From assembly GCA_028687395.1 (NCBI GenBank), contig JAQUAE010000020.1:1-12677 (forward strand): a stretch of 12,677 bases of DNA, read 5' to 3'. This DNA comes from Anaerolineales bacterium (GTDB taxonomy: Bacteria > Chloroflexota > Anaerolineae > Anaerolineales > UBA4823). This document shows, piece by piece, positions 1 through 5,298 of this stretch. The first letter of the stretch is position 1. The number at the start of each line of letters is the position of its first letter. Made by a program: the position numbers and the translations under genes. The notes under the pieces were generated by a model. It had not been told where the DNA came from, did not search any database, and worked only from the letters and a program-made list of their open reading frames with translations.

Positions 1-137
1 TGGTGATGCCAGGGGACCGGGTGAACCTGGAAGTGCAGTTGATCGTGCCGGTGGCATTGGAACAGGGTTCGAAGTTCGCCATTCGTGAAGGCGGTTTGAC
101 CGTCGGCGCGGGTGTCATCACTAAGATCATAGAATAG
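1..137 (+). CDS. tuf: Elongation factor Tu, C-terminal fragment
   Basis: EF-Tu is the GTPase that carries aminoacyl-tRNA to the ribosomal A site. Only the last 44 complete codons are present, read from position 3 to a TAG at 135-137; the gene starts outside the window. They encode the end of the C-terminal beta-barrel (domain 3), with the recognisable runs VMPGDRVNLEVQLIVPVALE, FAIREGG and TVGAGVITKIIE. The tail matches the usual length and ending of bacterial EF-Tu. One residue stands out: the motif normally written GGRTVGAG reads GGLTVGAG, with a TTG codon at 96-98, at the place of E. coli Arg381. The stop lies 8 nt before rpsJ, so tuf and the S10 genes are probably co-transcribed, as in lineages where the str and S10 operons are joined. 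Confidence 0.97.
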   Translation, partial: VMPGDRVNLEVQLIVPVALEQGSKFAIREGGLTVGAGVITKIIE

Positions 138-145
138 GTACATGT

Positions 146-454
146 ATGGCTAAGCAGAAAATCCGCATCCGCCTCAAGGCATACGACCATCGCGTCTTAG
201 ACCAATCGGCGAAACGCATTGTCGAGACCGCAGAGCGCACCGGCGCCAGGGTGGTGGGTCCAGTACCCTTGCCAACTCGCATAGAAAGGTTTACAATACG
301 GCGCTCAACTTTCATCGACAAGGATTCGCACGAGCACTTTGAAATCCGCACACATAACCGCTTGATCGACGTCCTGGAACCGGATTCCAAGACGATCGAC
401 ATGCTGATGCGGCTGAACCTGCCCGCTGGTGTGGATATCGAGATTAAGATCTAA
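146..454 (+). CDS. rpsJ: 30S ribosomal protein S10
   Basis: S10 is a small-subunit head protein, also known as NusE for its part in transcription antitermination with NusB. The 102-residue product has the usual family length. Near-invariant blocks are visible: an N-terminal KIRIRLKAYDHR strand, GPVPLPT near residues 38-44, and FEIRTHNRLID followed by LPAGVDIEI at the end. The ATG at 146 is preferred to the one at 142, which is in another frame. The purine-rich AGAATAGG just upstream overlaps the tuf stop, so translation may be coupled to tuf. Unlike in E. coli, rpsJ does not open its own operon with a long L4-responsive leader, because tuf is only 8 nt upstream. A 216-nt gap follows. Confidence 0.97.
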   Translation: MAKQKIRIRLKAYDHRVLDQSAKRIVETAERTGARVVGPVPLPTRIERFTIRRSTFIDKDSHEHFEIRTHNRLIDVLEPDSKTIDMLMRLNLPAGVDIEIKI

Positions 455-463
455 GATGGGGGA

Positions 464-491
464 CTGGCGCCCGCCAGCGGCTTTTCCTGGC
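464..491 (+). other. Possible mutually exclusive hairpins after rpsJ
   Basis: Three short segments can pair in two exclusive ways: CTGGC at 464-468, GCCAG at 473-477 and CTGGC at 487-491. The first hairpin (464-469 with 472-477, CTGGCG/CGCCAG) is followed by CGGCTTTTCC, which contains a run of only four T. The second (473-477 with 487-491) has a 9-nt loop that contains those T. The geometry resembles a small attenuator, but the stems are only 5-6 bp and the T run is too short for a convincing intrinsic terminator. Regulatory function is inference. Confidence 0.3.
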
Positions 492-539
492 AGCGCCGGT
501 AGTTAACAAGCGAGTACGCAACGAAGGCAGCGCAAGAGC

Positions 540-586
540 CAGCCTGCGTGCGGGCGCCAACCCAACCCAAGGCGCCCGGCAGGTTG
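540..586 (+). other. Long bulged hairpin in the rpsJ-rplC gap
   Basis: Positions 540-547 pair with 579-586 (8 bp including one G-U), then GTG at 548-550 bulges out, then 551-558 (CGGGCGCC) pairs perfectly with 571-578 (GGCGCCCG). The loop at 559-570 is AACCCAACCCAA. The total of 16 bp is the strongest inverted repeat I found outside genes. No T run follows, so it is not a canonical terminator. It lies about 85 nt before the rplC start. It could be a protein-binding or RNA-processing site in the mRNA; that role is inferred. Confidence 0.6.
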
Positions 587-614
587 CCTGACTGCGCTGC
601 GTTCAGGGATGGTG

Positions 615-631
615 CAGCCGAGCCCAGGCTG
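615..631 (+). other. Small hairpin upstream of rplC
   Basis: CAGCC at 615-619 can pair with GGCTG at 627-631 around a 7-nt loop. It is a 5-bp stem, weak alone, but it lies between the long 540-586 hairpin and the rplC start and overlaps the -35-like hexamer at 629-634. It may be a chance occurrence in GC-rich spacer. Confidence 0.25.
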
Positions 632-656
632 ACAGTCCCGGTAGGAAAACTATATT
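629..656 (+). promoter_or_regulatory. Sigma70-like promoter candidate before rplC
   Basis: CTGACA at 629-634 matches the -35 consensus TTGACA at 5 of 6 bases. TATATT at 651-656 matches TATAAT at 5 of 6, with a 16-bp spacer. Initiation would fall near 662-664. That would leave the rplC ribosome binding site AGGAG (657-661) outside the transcript and give a leader of only about 8 nt. Either this promoter makes an almost leaderless rplC mRNA, or it is fortuitous and rplC is read from the upstream transcript. Confidence 0.35.
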
Positions 657-670
657 AGGAGAAAACTGAG

Positions 671-1303
671 ATGTTGAAAGGGCTGCTTGGAAAGAAAGTC
701 GGCATGACCCAGATTTTCGACGAGTCCGGTGCGGCAATACCGGTAACCCTGATCGAAGCTGGGCCATGCTATGTTACCCAGGTGCGCACCCAGGAGACCG
801 ACGGTTACCTGGCAGTGCAACTGGGCTTCGAAGAGATCAAACCCAAGCGGGTCACGGGTGGTGAATTGGGCCATCTGAAACGCAACAGCCTGCCTCCGTT
901 GCGTTTTTTGCGTGAATTCAGGGAGAAAGACCCCGGGGTGCAGGAAGGCGATAAGATCACCCTCGAACAGGTCTTTGCCCCCGGCGAGATGGTCGACGTA
1001 ACCGGCGTGAGCAAGGGGAAGGGCTTTCAGGGTGGTGTGAAGCGCTATCACTTCCGCGGCGGTAGCAAGACGCACGGCCAGTCGGACCGCCAGCGGGCTC
1101 CTGGCTCACGCGGCTCCGGCACCACGCCCGGGCGGGTGTACAAAGGCTCACGCGGCCCCGGCCACATGGGCAGCGACCGCGTCACCGTACAGAACCTGAA
1201 GGTGGTCTTCGTAGACGCCGAACGCAACCTGCTCGGCTTGCGCGGCGCAGTGCCCGGCGCGAAGGGCGGTTTGGTGATGATCAAAGGAGCGCGCAAGCAA
1301 TAG
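671..1303 (+). CDS. rplC: 50S ribosomal protein L3
   Basis: L3 is an early-assembling large-subunit protein whose long central loop reaches the peptidyl transferase centre. The 210-residue product has the family length. It starts with LKGLLGKKVGMTQIF and carries DVTGVSKGKGFQGGVKRY at about 108-125, the extended loop THGQSDRQRAPGS at 134-146, and GHMGSDRVTVQNLKVV at 164-179. The start is supported by AGGAG at 657-661, 9 nt before the ATG. In the extended loop the usual PGSIG/PGSVG reads PGSRG (144-148), and the usual KGMRMAGHMG reads KGSRGPGHMG (158-167). The family assignment is not in doubt. The gene follows the 216-nt structured gap and precedes rplD by 80 nt. Confidence 0.97.
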   Translation: MLKGLLGKKVGMTQIFDESGAAIPVTLIEAGPCYVTQVRTQETDGYLAVQLGFEEIKPKRVTGGELGHLKRNSLPPLRFLREFREKDPGVQEGDKITLEQVFAPGEMVDVTGVSKGKGFQGGVKRYHFRGGSKTHGQSDRQRAPGSRGSGTTPGRVYKGSRGPGHMGSDRVTVQNLKVVFVDAERNLLGLRGAVPGAKGGLVMIKGARKQ

Positions 1304-1312
1304 CGCCGCCAT

Positions 1313-1327
1313 CCAGGAAAGGCCTGG
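1313..1327 (+). other. Short hairpin in the rplC-rplD gap
   Basis: CCAGG at 1313-1317 pairs with CCTGG at 1323-1327 around AAAGG, just after the rplC stop. The stem is 5 bp and no T run follows. Nothing else is obvious in this 80-nt gap apart from the rplD ribosome binding site AGGAG at 1369-1373. Confidence 0.25.
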
Positions 1328-1383
1328 TAGACCCTGCACACTAGGGGAGAGGGTGCCGCCAGCTTGTTAGGAGCGAATGGATT

Positions 1384-2013
1384 ATGAAGGTAGATGTGCT
1401 GAACTTAGAAGGCAAGAAACTCCGCAAGGTGGAATTGCCGGAGAAGATCTTCGCCGCCCCCGTGAACGAGGCCTTGATGCACCAGGCTTTCGTGCGGCAA
1501 CTGGCGAATGCTCGCCTGGGCACCCACAAGACCAAGGGGCGCAGCGAGGTCTCCGGCGGCGGCCGCAAACCCTGGCGCCAGAAGGGCACCGGCCGGGCGC
1601 GCCAGGGCTCCACGCGCGCTGCCCAATGGGTGGGCGGTGGTAAGATCCACACCCCTAAGCCCCGCGATTATGCTTTGAAGATGCCGCGCAAGATGCGCCA
1701 TGCCGCCCTGCGCTCCGCCTTGTCGGTGAAAGCCGCCGCACAGGGTGTGGTGCTGGTGGATGAACTACACGCCGAGGAAGCCAGGACGCGCCTGATGGCC
1801 GAAGCCATGAACCGCCTGGTAGGCGAGTCGAGCGTGCTTGTCTTGGTCCCTGAAAAAGACGAGAACTACGAACGCTTCGTGCGTTCGGTGAATAACTTAC
1901 CCGACACCAAGGCGTTACTGGCTAGCTATTTGAACATCCGCGACTTGCTGCAATACGACAAATTGCTCTTGCCTTTGAAGTCTTTGGATGCGCTGGTGGC
2001 GATTTTAGGGTAA
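1384..2013 (+). CDS. rplD: 50S ribosomal protein L4
   Basis: L4 is an early large-subunit assembly protein that lines the peptide exit tunnel. In E. coli it also represses its own operon. The 209-residue product has the standard layout: an N-terminal strand, then the tunnel-reaching loop at about 44-95 with GGGRKPWRQKGTGRARQGS at 58-76 and WVGGGKIHTPKPRDY at 82-96, then a globular domain with RSALSVKAA and a C-terminal LLQYDKLLLPLKSLDAL segment. The ATG at 1384 is preferred: AGGAG at 1369-1373 lies 10 nt upstream, while the ATG at 1377 is in another frame. The next gene, rplW, begins 13 nt after the stop. Whether L4 autoregulates here is unknown; its E. coli target position, a leader before rpsJ, is occupied by tuf. 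Confidence 0.97.
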   Translation: MKVDVLNLEGKKLRKVELPEKIFAAPVNEALMHQAFVRQLANARLGTHKTKGRSEVSGGGRKPWRQKGTGRARQGSTRAAQWVGGGKIHTPKPRDYALKMPRKMRHAALRSALSVKAAAQGVVLVDELHAEEARTRLMAEAMNRLVGESSVLVLVPEKDENYERFVRSVNNLPDTKALLASYLNIRDLLQYDKLLLPLKSLDALVAILG

Positions 2014-2026
2014 GCGGGAGGATGCC

Positions 2027-2329
2027 ATGACAACGATTTATGATGTGCTTCTGCGTCCCATCGTGACCGAAAAATCCAATTATCTGAACAGCGATCTCCA
2101 CCAGTATGTCTTCGAGGTGACCGGAGACTCCTCCAAGAGCCTGATCAAAGATGCAGTCGAGCTGCTCTTCGATGTCGACGTGCTGCGTGTGAACGTGGTC
2201 AACGTGCCTGCCAAGCGCACCCGCCGCTTCCGCAACCGCCAGTTGCGCGTACGCCGCAGCGGTTACAAGAAAGCGATTGTCACGCTGGCCCAGGGCGACA
2301 CGATTGAAATCTTCGAAGGGGTGAAGTAA
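2027..2329 (+). CDS. rplW: 50S ribosomal protein L23
   Basis: L23 sits at the exit of the peptide tunnel and in bacteria is the docking point for signal recognition particle and trigger factor. The product is 100 residues, normal for the family. It opens with YDVLLRPIVTEKS, a highly conserved start, and contains ELLFDVDVLRVNVVNVPAK at about 46-64 followed by a basic stretch (TRRFRNRQLRVRR). The C-terminal strand AIVTLAQGDTIEIFEGVK closes the fold. GGGAGG lies just before the start. Its stop TAA and the rplB ATG share one base (TAATG), which implies translational coupling. Confidence 0.97.
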   Translation: MTTIYDVLLRPIVTEKSNYLNSDLHQYVFEVTGDSSKSLIKDAVELLFDVDVLRVNVVNVPAKRTRRFRNRQLRVRRSGYKKAIVTLAQGDTIEIFEGVK

Positions 2330-3165
2330 TGGCTATCAAGAAATACAAACCAACTACTCCCGGCCAGCGTGGCATGACCGGCGCCTCTTTCGAGGAGATT
2401 ACCAAGACCACGCCCGAACGCTCCTTGCTCGTCCCGTTGAGGAAGAGCGGCGGCAGGAACTCGTACGGGCGCATCACCGTCCGCCATCGCGGCGGCGGCA
2501 ACCGGCGCAACATCCGCCTGGTGGATTTCAAGCGTGACAAGCTGGGCATTCCCGCCCAGGTGGCGGCAATTGAGTATGATCCCAACCGCACCGCTCGCCT
2601 GGCGCTGCTGCATTACGCCGATGGCGAGAAGCGTTACATCCTCGCTCCGCTCGATTTGCGCGTAGGAGATACGGTGCTTTCGGGCCCCACGGCGGAGATT
2701 CGCCCAGGCAACACCCTGCCCATCACCAACATTCCCGTGGGCACCATGGTGCATAACATCGAGCTCAAGGTGGGCAAGGGCGGCCAGCTCGTGCGTGCCG
2801 CAGGCGGTGCAGCGCAACTGCTGGCTAAAGAAGGCGAGTACGCCCAAATTCGCATGCCCTCCGGCGAGGTGCGCCTGGTGTTGCAGCGCTGTATGGCCAC
2901 GATTGGCCAGATTGGCAACGTCGATCACAGCAACATCAAGCTGGGCAAGGCGGGGCGCAAGAGGCACATGGGCATCCGGCCCACCGTGCGCGGCACGGCG
3001 ATGTCGCCGCGCGACCACCCGCACGGCGGCGGCGAAGGTCGCCAGCCGATAGGCATGCCCGGCCCGAAGAGCCCGTGGGGCAAGCCGACGCGCGGCGCGG
3101 TCACTCGCCGGAATAAGAAGACGGACCAGTACATCGTCCGCCGCCGCGGAAAGAAACGCAGATAA
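2329..3165 (+). CDS. rplB: 50S ribosomal protein L2
   Basis: L2 is the largest and one of the most conserved large-subunit proteins. It is needed for subunit association and lies near the peptidyl transferase centre. The product has 278 residues, the usual length. Visible landmarks are IRHRGGGNRR-type sequence (VRHRGGGNRRNIRLVDFKRD, about 51-70), the SH3-like core with EYDPNRTARLALL, and the C-terminal DHPHGGGEGRQPIG beginning at residue 229. The His of DHPHGGG at 230 matches E. coli His229. The tail GPKSPWGKPTRG and the basic end RRRGKKRR are typical. Translation is coupled to rplW through TAATG. An 81-nt gap with a duplicated 12-mer follows. Confidence 0.98.
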   Translation: MAIKKYKPTTPGQRGMTGASFEEITKTTPERSLLVPLRKSGGRNSYGRITVRHRGGGNRRNIRLVDFKRDKLGIPAQVAAIEYDPNRTARLALLHYADGEKRYILAPLDLRVGDTVLSGPTAEIRPGNTLPITNIPVGTMVHNIELKVGKGGQLVRAAGGAAQLLAKEGEYAQIRMPSGEVRLVLQRCMATIGQIGNVDHSNIKLGKAGRKRHMGIRPTVRGTAMSPRDHPHGGGEGRQPIGMPGPKSPWGKPTRGAVTRRNKKTDQYIVRRRGKKRR

Positions 3166-3175
3166 AGCGCAATCC

Positions 3176-3216
3176 GCTGGCCCAGCCATCAGGCGCGCAG
3201 CGCTGCTGGCCCAGCC
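3176..3216 (+). repeat. Paired 12-bp repeat in the rplB-rpsS gap
   Basis: GCTGGCCCAGCC occurs at 3176-3187 and again at 3205-3216. Each copy is almost its own reverse complement, so the first can pair with the second: 3176-3180 with 3211-3215 and 3182-3186 with 3205-3209, leaving one C-C mismatch, for 10 bp. Between them lies the perfect 10-bp palindrome GCAGCGCTGC at 3197-3206. The 81-nt gap otherwise holds only the rpsS binding site. No T run follows, so termination is unlikely. Confidence 0.5.
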
Positions 3217-3246
3217 GTTTGCAGGAATTGTCTAGGAGACTAGGAT

Positions 3247-3525
3247 ATGGGAAGATCGCTTAAAAAAGGCCCGTACATCCACGCCAAGCTGATGAAGAAG
3301 GTCGAGGCGATGAATGAGCGCGGCGAGAAGAAGGTCATTCGTACCTGGAGCCGGGCGAGCACCATTTACCCCCAGATGGTGGGGCACACCATTGCAGTGC
3401 ACGACGGGCGCCGGCATGTGCCGATCTACATCACCGAGAACATGGTTGGGCACCGCTTAGGCGAATTTGCGCCCACGCGCACCTTCCGTGGCCACCTCGA
3501 AGAGAAGAAGTTGAAGAAGGGTTAA
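3247..3525 (+). CDS. rpsS: 30S ribosomal protein S19
   Basis: S19 lies in the small-subunit head and contacts S13 and the A-site tRNA region. The 92-residue product has the family length. The start MGRSLKKGPYI, the central KVIRTWSRASTIYPQMVGHT at about 30-49, and the C-terminal MVGHRLGEFAPTRTFRGH at 66-83 are near-invariant S19 sequence. AGGAG at 3234-3238 stands 8 nt before the ATG. A second AGGA at 3242-3245 is too close to be the main site. rplV follows after 6 nt, in the standard S10-operon order. Confidence 0.98.
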   Translation: MGRSLKKGPYIHAKLMKKVEAMNERGEKKVIRTWSRASTIYPQMVGHTIAVHDGRRHVPIYITENMVGHRLGEFAPTRTFRGHLEEKKLKKG

Positions 3526-3531
3526 GCGGCC

Positions 3532-3873
3532 ATGCAAACAGATGTTCGTGCGCACGCGCGCTTCATACCCCACCCGCCTCAAAAGGTGCGCTTGATTGCA
3601 GATCTGCTGCGAGGCAAGCCCGCCATCGAGGCCCAGAACGTGCTCAAGTTCACCCCCAACGCAGCGGCCAGACCGCTGCTCAAGGTGTTGAACTCGGCTA
3701 TGGCGAACGCGGAGGAGAATTTCGGCCTCAGCCGCGATAACCTGTACATCTACAAGATATTCGCCGACGAAGGCCCCACGCGCAAGTGGAGGCGCTTTGG
3801 GGCGCGCGGGCGGTTCAAACCCTGGCTGCGCCGTTCCTCTCATATCACCATTGTCTTGCGCGAGGTTGAATAA
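3532..3873 (+). CDS. rplV: 50S ribosomal protein L22
   Basis: L22 assembles early, and its long beta hairpin narrows the peptide exit tunnel together with L4. The product has 113 residues, a usual length. Family blocks visible are QKVRLIADLLRGKPAIEA (17-34), LKVLNSAMANAEEN (50-63) and the hairpin region ADEGPTRKWRRFGARGRF (78-95), ending in RRSSHITIVL. The hairpin has the same length as in E. coli, but its tip carries Arg, Trp and Phe where E. coli has MKRIMPR. The N-terminal block usually written ISPRKVR reads HPPQKVR. The start is the first ATG after rpsS, with AAGG at 3517-3520 inside the rpsS end. Confidence 0.96.
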   Translation: MQTDVRAHARFIPHPPQKVRLIADLLRGKPAIEAQNVLKFTPNAAARPLLKVLNSAMANAEENFGLSRDNLYIYKIFADEGPTRKWRRFGARGRFKPWLRRSSHITIVLREVE

Positions 3874-3875
3874 AC

Positions 3876-3881
3876 AAGGAG
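3876..3881 (+). promoter_or_regulatory. Ribosome binding site fixing the rpsC start
   Basis: AAGGAG lies 5 nt before the ATG at 3887. It settles the start of rpsC, because the same frame is open upstream to 3797 inside rplV. The upstream extension does not resemble S3, while MGRKVHPIGFRL at 3887 is the canonical S3 start. Confidence 0.85.
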
Positions 3882-3886
3882 AAACT

Positions 3887-4564
3887 ATGGGCCGTAAAGT
3901 TCATCCGATCGGTTTCCGATTGAAAATCAACAAGACCTGGGAAGGTCGCTGGTACGCAGAGGGCGAGGAATACGTCAACCAACTGCACCAGGATTTTGCC
4001 ATCCGTGAGCTGGTGCACCAAGAAGCCCCTCGCGCTGGCGTCTCACGCATCGATATCGAGCGCTTCCCGGGCAAAGTGAAGATCGTGGTCAACACCGCCA
4101 AGCCAGGCGTTCTGATCGGGCGCAAAGGCGAGAGCGTCAAGAAGATGCGTGCCAGCCTGGAAGCGCTGCTCGGCAAGAAGATCGACCTGGAGATCAAGGA
4201 AATCAAAGATCCTGATCTGGATGCCTACCTGGTGGCGAATAACATCGCCGAGCAACTCGAACGGCGCATCTCTTACCAGCGGGCGATGAAGCGCGCCATG
4301 CAACAGGCTTTGCGCCAGGGAGCTCAGGGCATTCGCGTCGAAGTGGCTGGGCGCTTGAGCGGGGCGGAAATGGCGCGCGCGGTCAACATGCGTGAAGGCC
4401 GTGTGCCGCGCCAAACCTTGCGCGCCGACATCGATTTTGCCACATGCGAAGCTTTGACCACCTACGGGCGCATCGGTGTGAAGGTATGGATTTATCGGGG
4501 TGAATCCGTACCCGAGATCGAGGAGAAATTGGAAACCACTGAAGGTGTTTACGTAAGCGAGTGA
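3887..4564 (+). CDS. rpsC: 30S ribosomal protein S3
   Basis: S3 lies at the mRNA entry pore of the small subunit and takes part in unwinding mRNA. The 225-residue product begins MGRKVHPIGFRL. It has a KH RNA-binding domain with the GRKG loop at 78-81 (VLIGRKGESVKKM), then a C-terminal domain with GRLSGAEMAR (155-164), EGRVPRQTLRADIDF (170-184) and TTYGRIGVKVWIYRGE (191-206). In E. coli, Arg131, Arg132 and Lys135 are linked to helicase function. The equivalents here are Gln131, Arg132 and Lys135. The open frame continues upstream, but the start at 3887 is fixed by AAGGAG and homology. The rplV stop is 13 nt upstream. A 93-nt gap precedes rplP. Confidence 0.97.
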   Translation: MGRKVHPIGFRLKINKTWEGRWYAEGEEYVNQLHQDFAIRELVHQEAPRAGVSRIDIERFPGKVKIVVNTAKPGVLIGRKGESVKKMRASLEALLGKKIDLEIKEIKDPDLDAYLVANNIAEQLERRISYQRAMKRAMQQALRQGAQGIRVEVAGRLSGAEMARAVNMREGRVPRQTLRADIDFATCEALTTYGRIGVKVWIYRGESVPEIEEKLETTEGVYVSE

Positions 4565-4580
4565 TGAGCAACGGGAGGCA

Positions 4581-4614
4581 GTGCGCAGCGCGCTTACCGT
4601 ACCCCTGCGCGCAC
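4581..4614 (+). other. GC-rich inverted repeat in the rpsC-rplP gap
   Basis: GCGCGC at 4588-4593 can pair with GCGCGC at 4607-4612 around a 13-nt loop. Alternatively GTGCGC at 4581-4586 pairs with GCGCAC at 4609-4614. The two pairings compete. It lies in a 93-nt gap at a junction where E. coli has essentially none. No T run follows. GC-only repeats arise easily by chance, so confidence is low. Confidence 0.3.
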
Positions 4615-4657
4615 GTGCCCCACCTGATGCCAAAGCCATGCTGACGAAGGTGCAATT

Positions 4658-5089
4658 ATGTTAATGCCTAAGAGAGTAAAGTACCGCAAGCAAATGCGCG
4701 GTCGTATGAAGGGGAAAGCCTACCGGGGCTCCGCGGTCACGTTTGGGGATTTTGGGCTGCAAGCGATGGAACCGGGCTGGGTCACTGCCCGCCAGATCGA
4801 AGCCGCACGCCGCGCCATCATGCGCGCCATTCGCCGCCGCGGCAAGGTCTGGATTCGCATCTTCCCGGATAAACCCGTGACCCAGAAGCCCGCCGAGACC
4901 CGCATGGGCAAGGGCAAGGGCAACGTGGAATTCTGGGTGGCGGTGGTGAAGCCGGGCCGGATTATTTTCGAAGTCGGCGGCGGTTTGCCCGAGGATATCG
5001 CCCACACCGCGCTGCGGCTGGCGCAGTATAAATTCAGCATCAAGACGAAAATCGTCGGCCGTTACGAACAGGTTGGAGGCGAATCATGA
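4658..5089 (+). CDS. rplP: 50S ribosomal protein L16
   Basis: L16 helps shape the A-site tRNA pocket of the large subunit. The product is 143 residues, slightly longer than E. coli L16. It starts MLMPKRVKYRKQMRGRMKG, a typical start; the second Met at 4664 is possible, but GAAGG at 4646-4650 suits 4658 better (7 nt). Conserved blocks are WVTARQIEAARRAI (41-54), RIFPDKPVTQKPAETRMGKG (67-86), with Arg82 corresponding to the arginine hydroxylated in E. coli L16, and VEFWVAVVKPGRIIFEVGG (90-108). The stop overlaps the rpmC start in ATGA. Confidence 0.97.
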   Translation: MLMPKRVKYRKQMRGRMKGKAYRGSAVTFGDFGLQAMEPGWVTARQIEAARRAIMRAIRRRGKVWIRIFPDKPVTQKPAETRMGKGKGNVEFWVAVVKPGRIIFEVGGGLPEDIAHTALRLAQYKFSIKTKIVGRYEQVGGES

Positions 5090-5298
5090 AAGCGTCTGAA
5101 ATTCGCGAGGTGAGCACCCAGGAGCTGGTGACGAAATTGGACGACGCCCGCCAGGAGCTGATGAACCTGCGCTTCCAAATGGCGATGGGTGGGTTGAAGG
5201 ATTACACCCGCCTGCGCATCACCCGCAAGAACATCGCCCGGCTGTCAACGATCTTAGCAGAGCGTGAAGCTCTGGCGACTGAAAAAGGTGAAGCATGA
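5086..5298 (+). CDS. rpmC: 50S ribosomal protein L29
   Basis: L29 is a small helical protein beside L23 at the tunnel exit. The 70-residue product is a two-helix hairpin in the usual size range, with KLDDARQELMNLRFQMAMGG at about 17-36 and the conserved RLRITRKNIARLSTILAERE at 43-62. GGAGG at 5075-5079 lies 6 nt upstream. The ATG overlaps the rplP stop (ATGA), and its own stop overlaps the rpsQ start in the same way, so three genes are linked by translational coupling. Confidence 0.96.
   Translation: MKASEIREVSTQELVTKLDDARQELMNLRFQMAMGGLKDYTRLRITRKNIARLSTILAEREALATEKGEA

Noticed and set aside
481..490. Intrinsic terminator after rpsJ
   Set aside because: Only four T in a row after a 5-6 bp stem with a 4-nt separation. 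Too weak to call a terminator; kept only as a possible attenuator-like structure.
1377..1643. Open frame from the ATG at 1377 overlapping rplD in another frame
   Set aside because: The product has no ribosomal protein or other family features. The L4 frame from 1384 is unambiguous.
2263..3189. A 308-codon minus-strand frame opposite rplB
   Set aside because: It mirrors the L2 gene and its Ala/His/Arg-rich composition is what antisense of this codon use gives. No recognisable domain.
3797..3886. N-terminal extension of rpsC by 30 codons
   Set aside because: It overlaps rplV, has no ribosome binding site, and S3 homology starts at 3887, right after AAGGAG.
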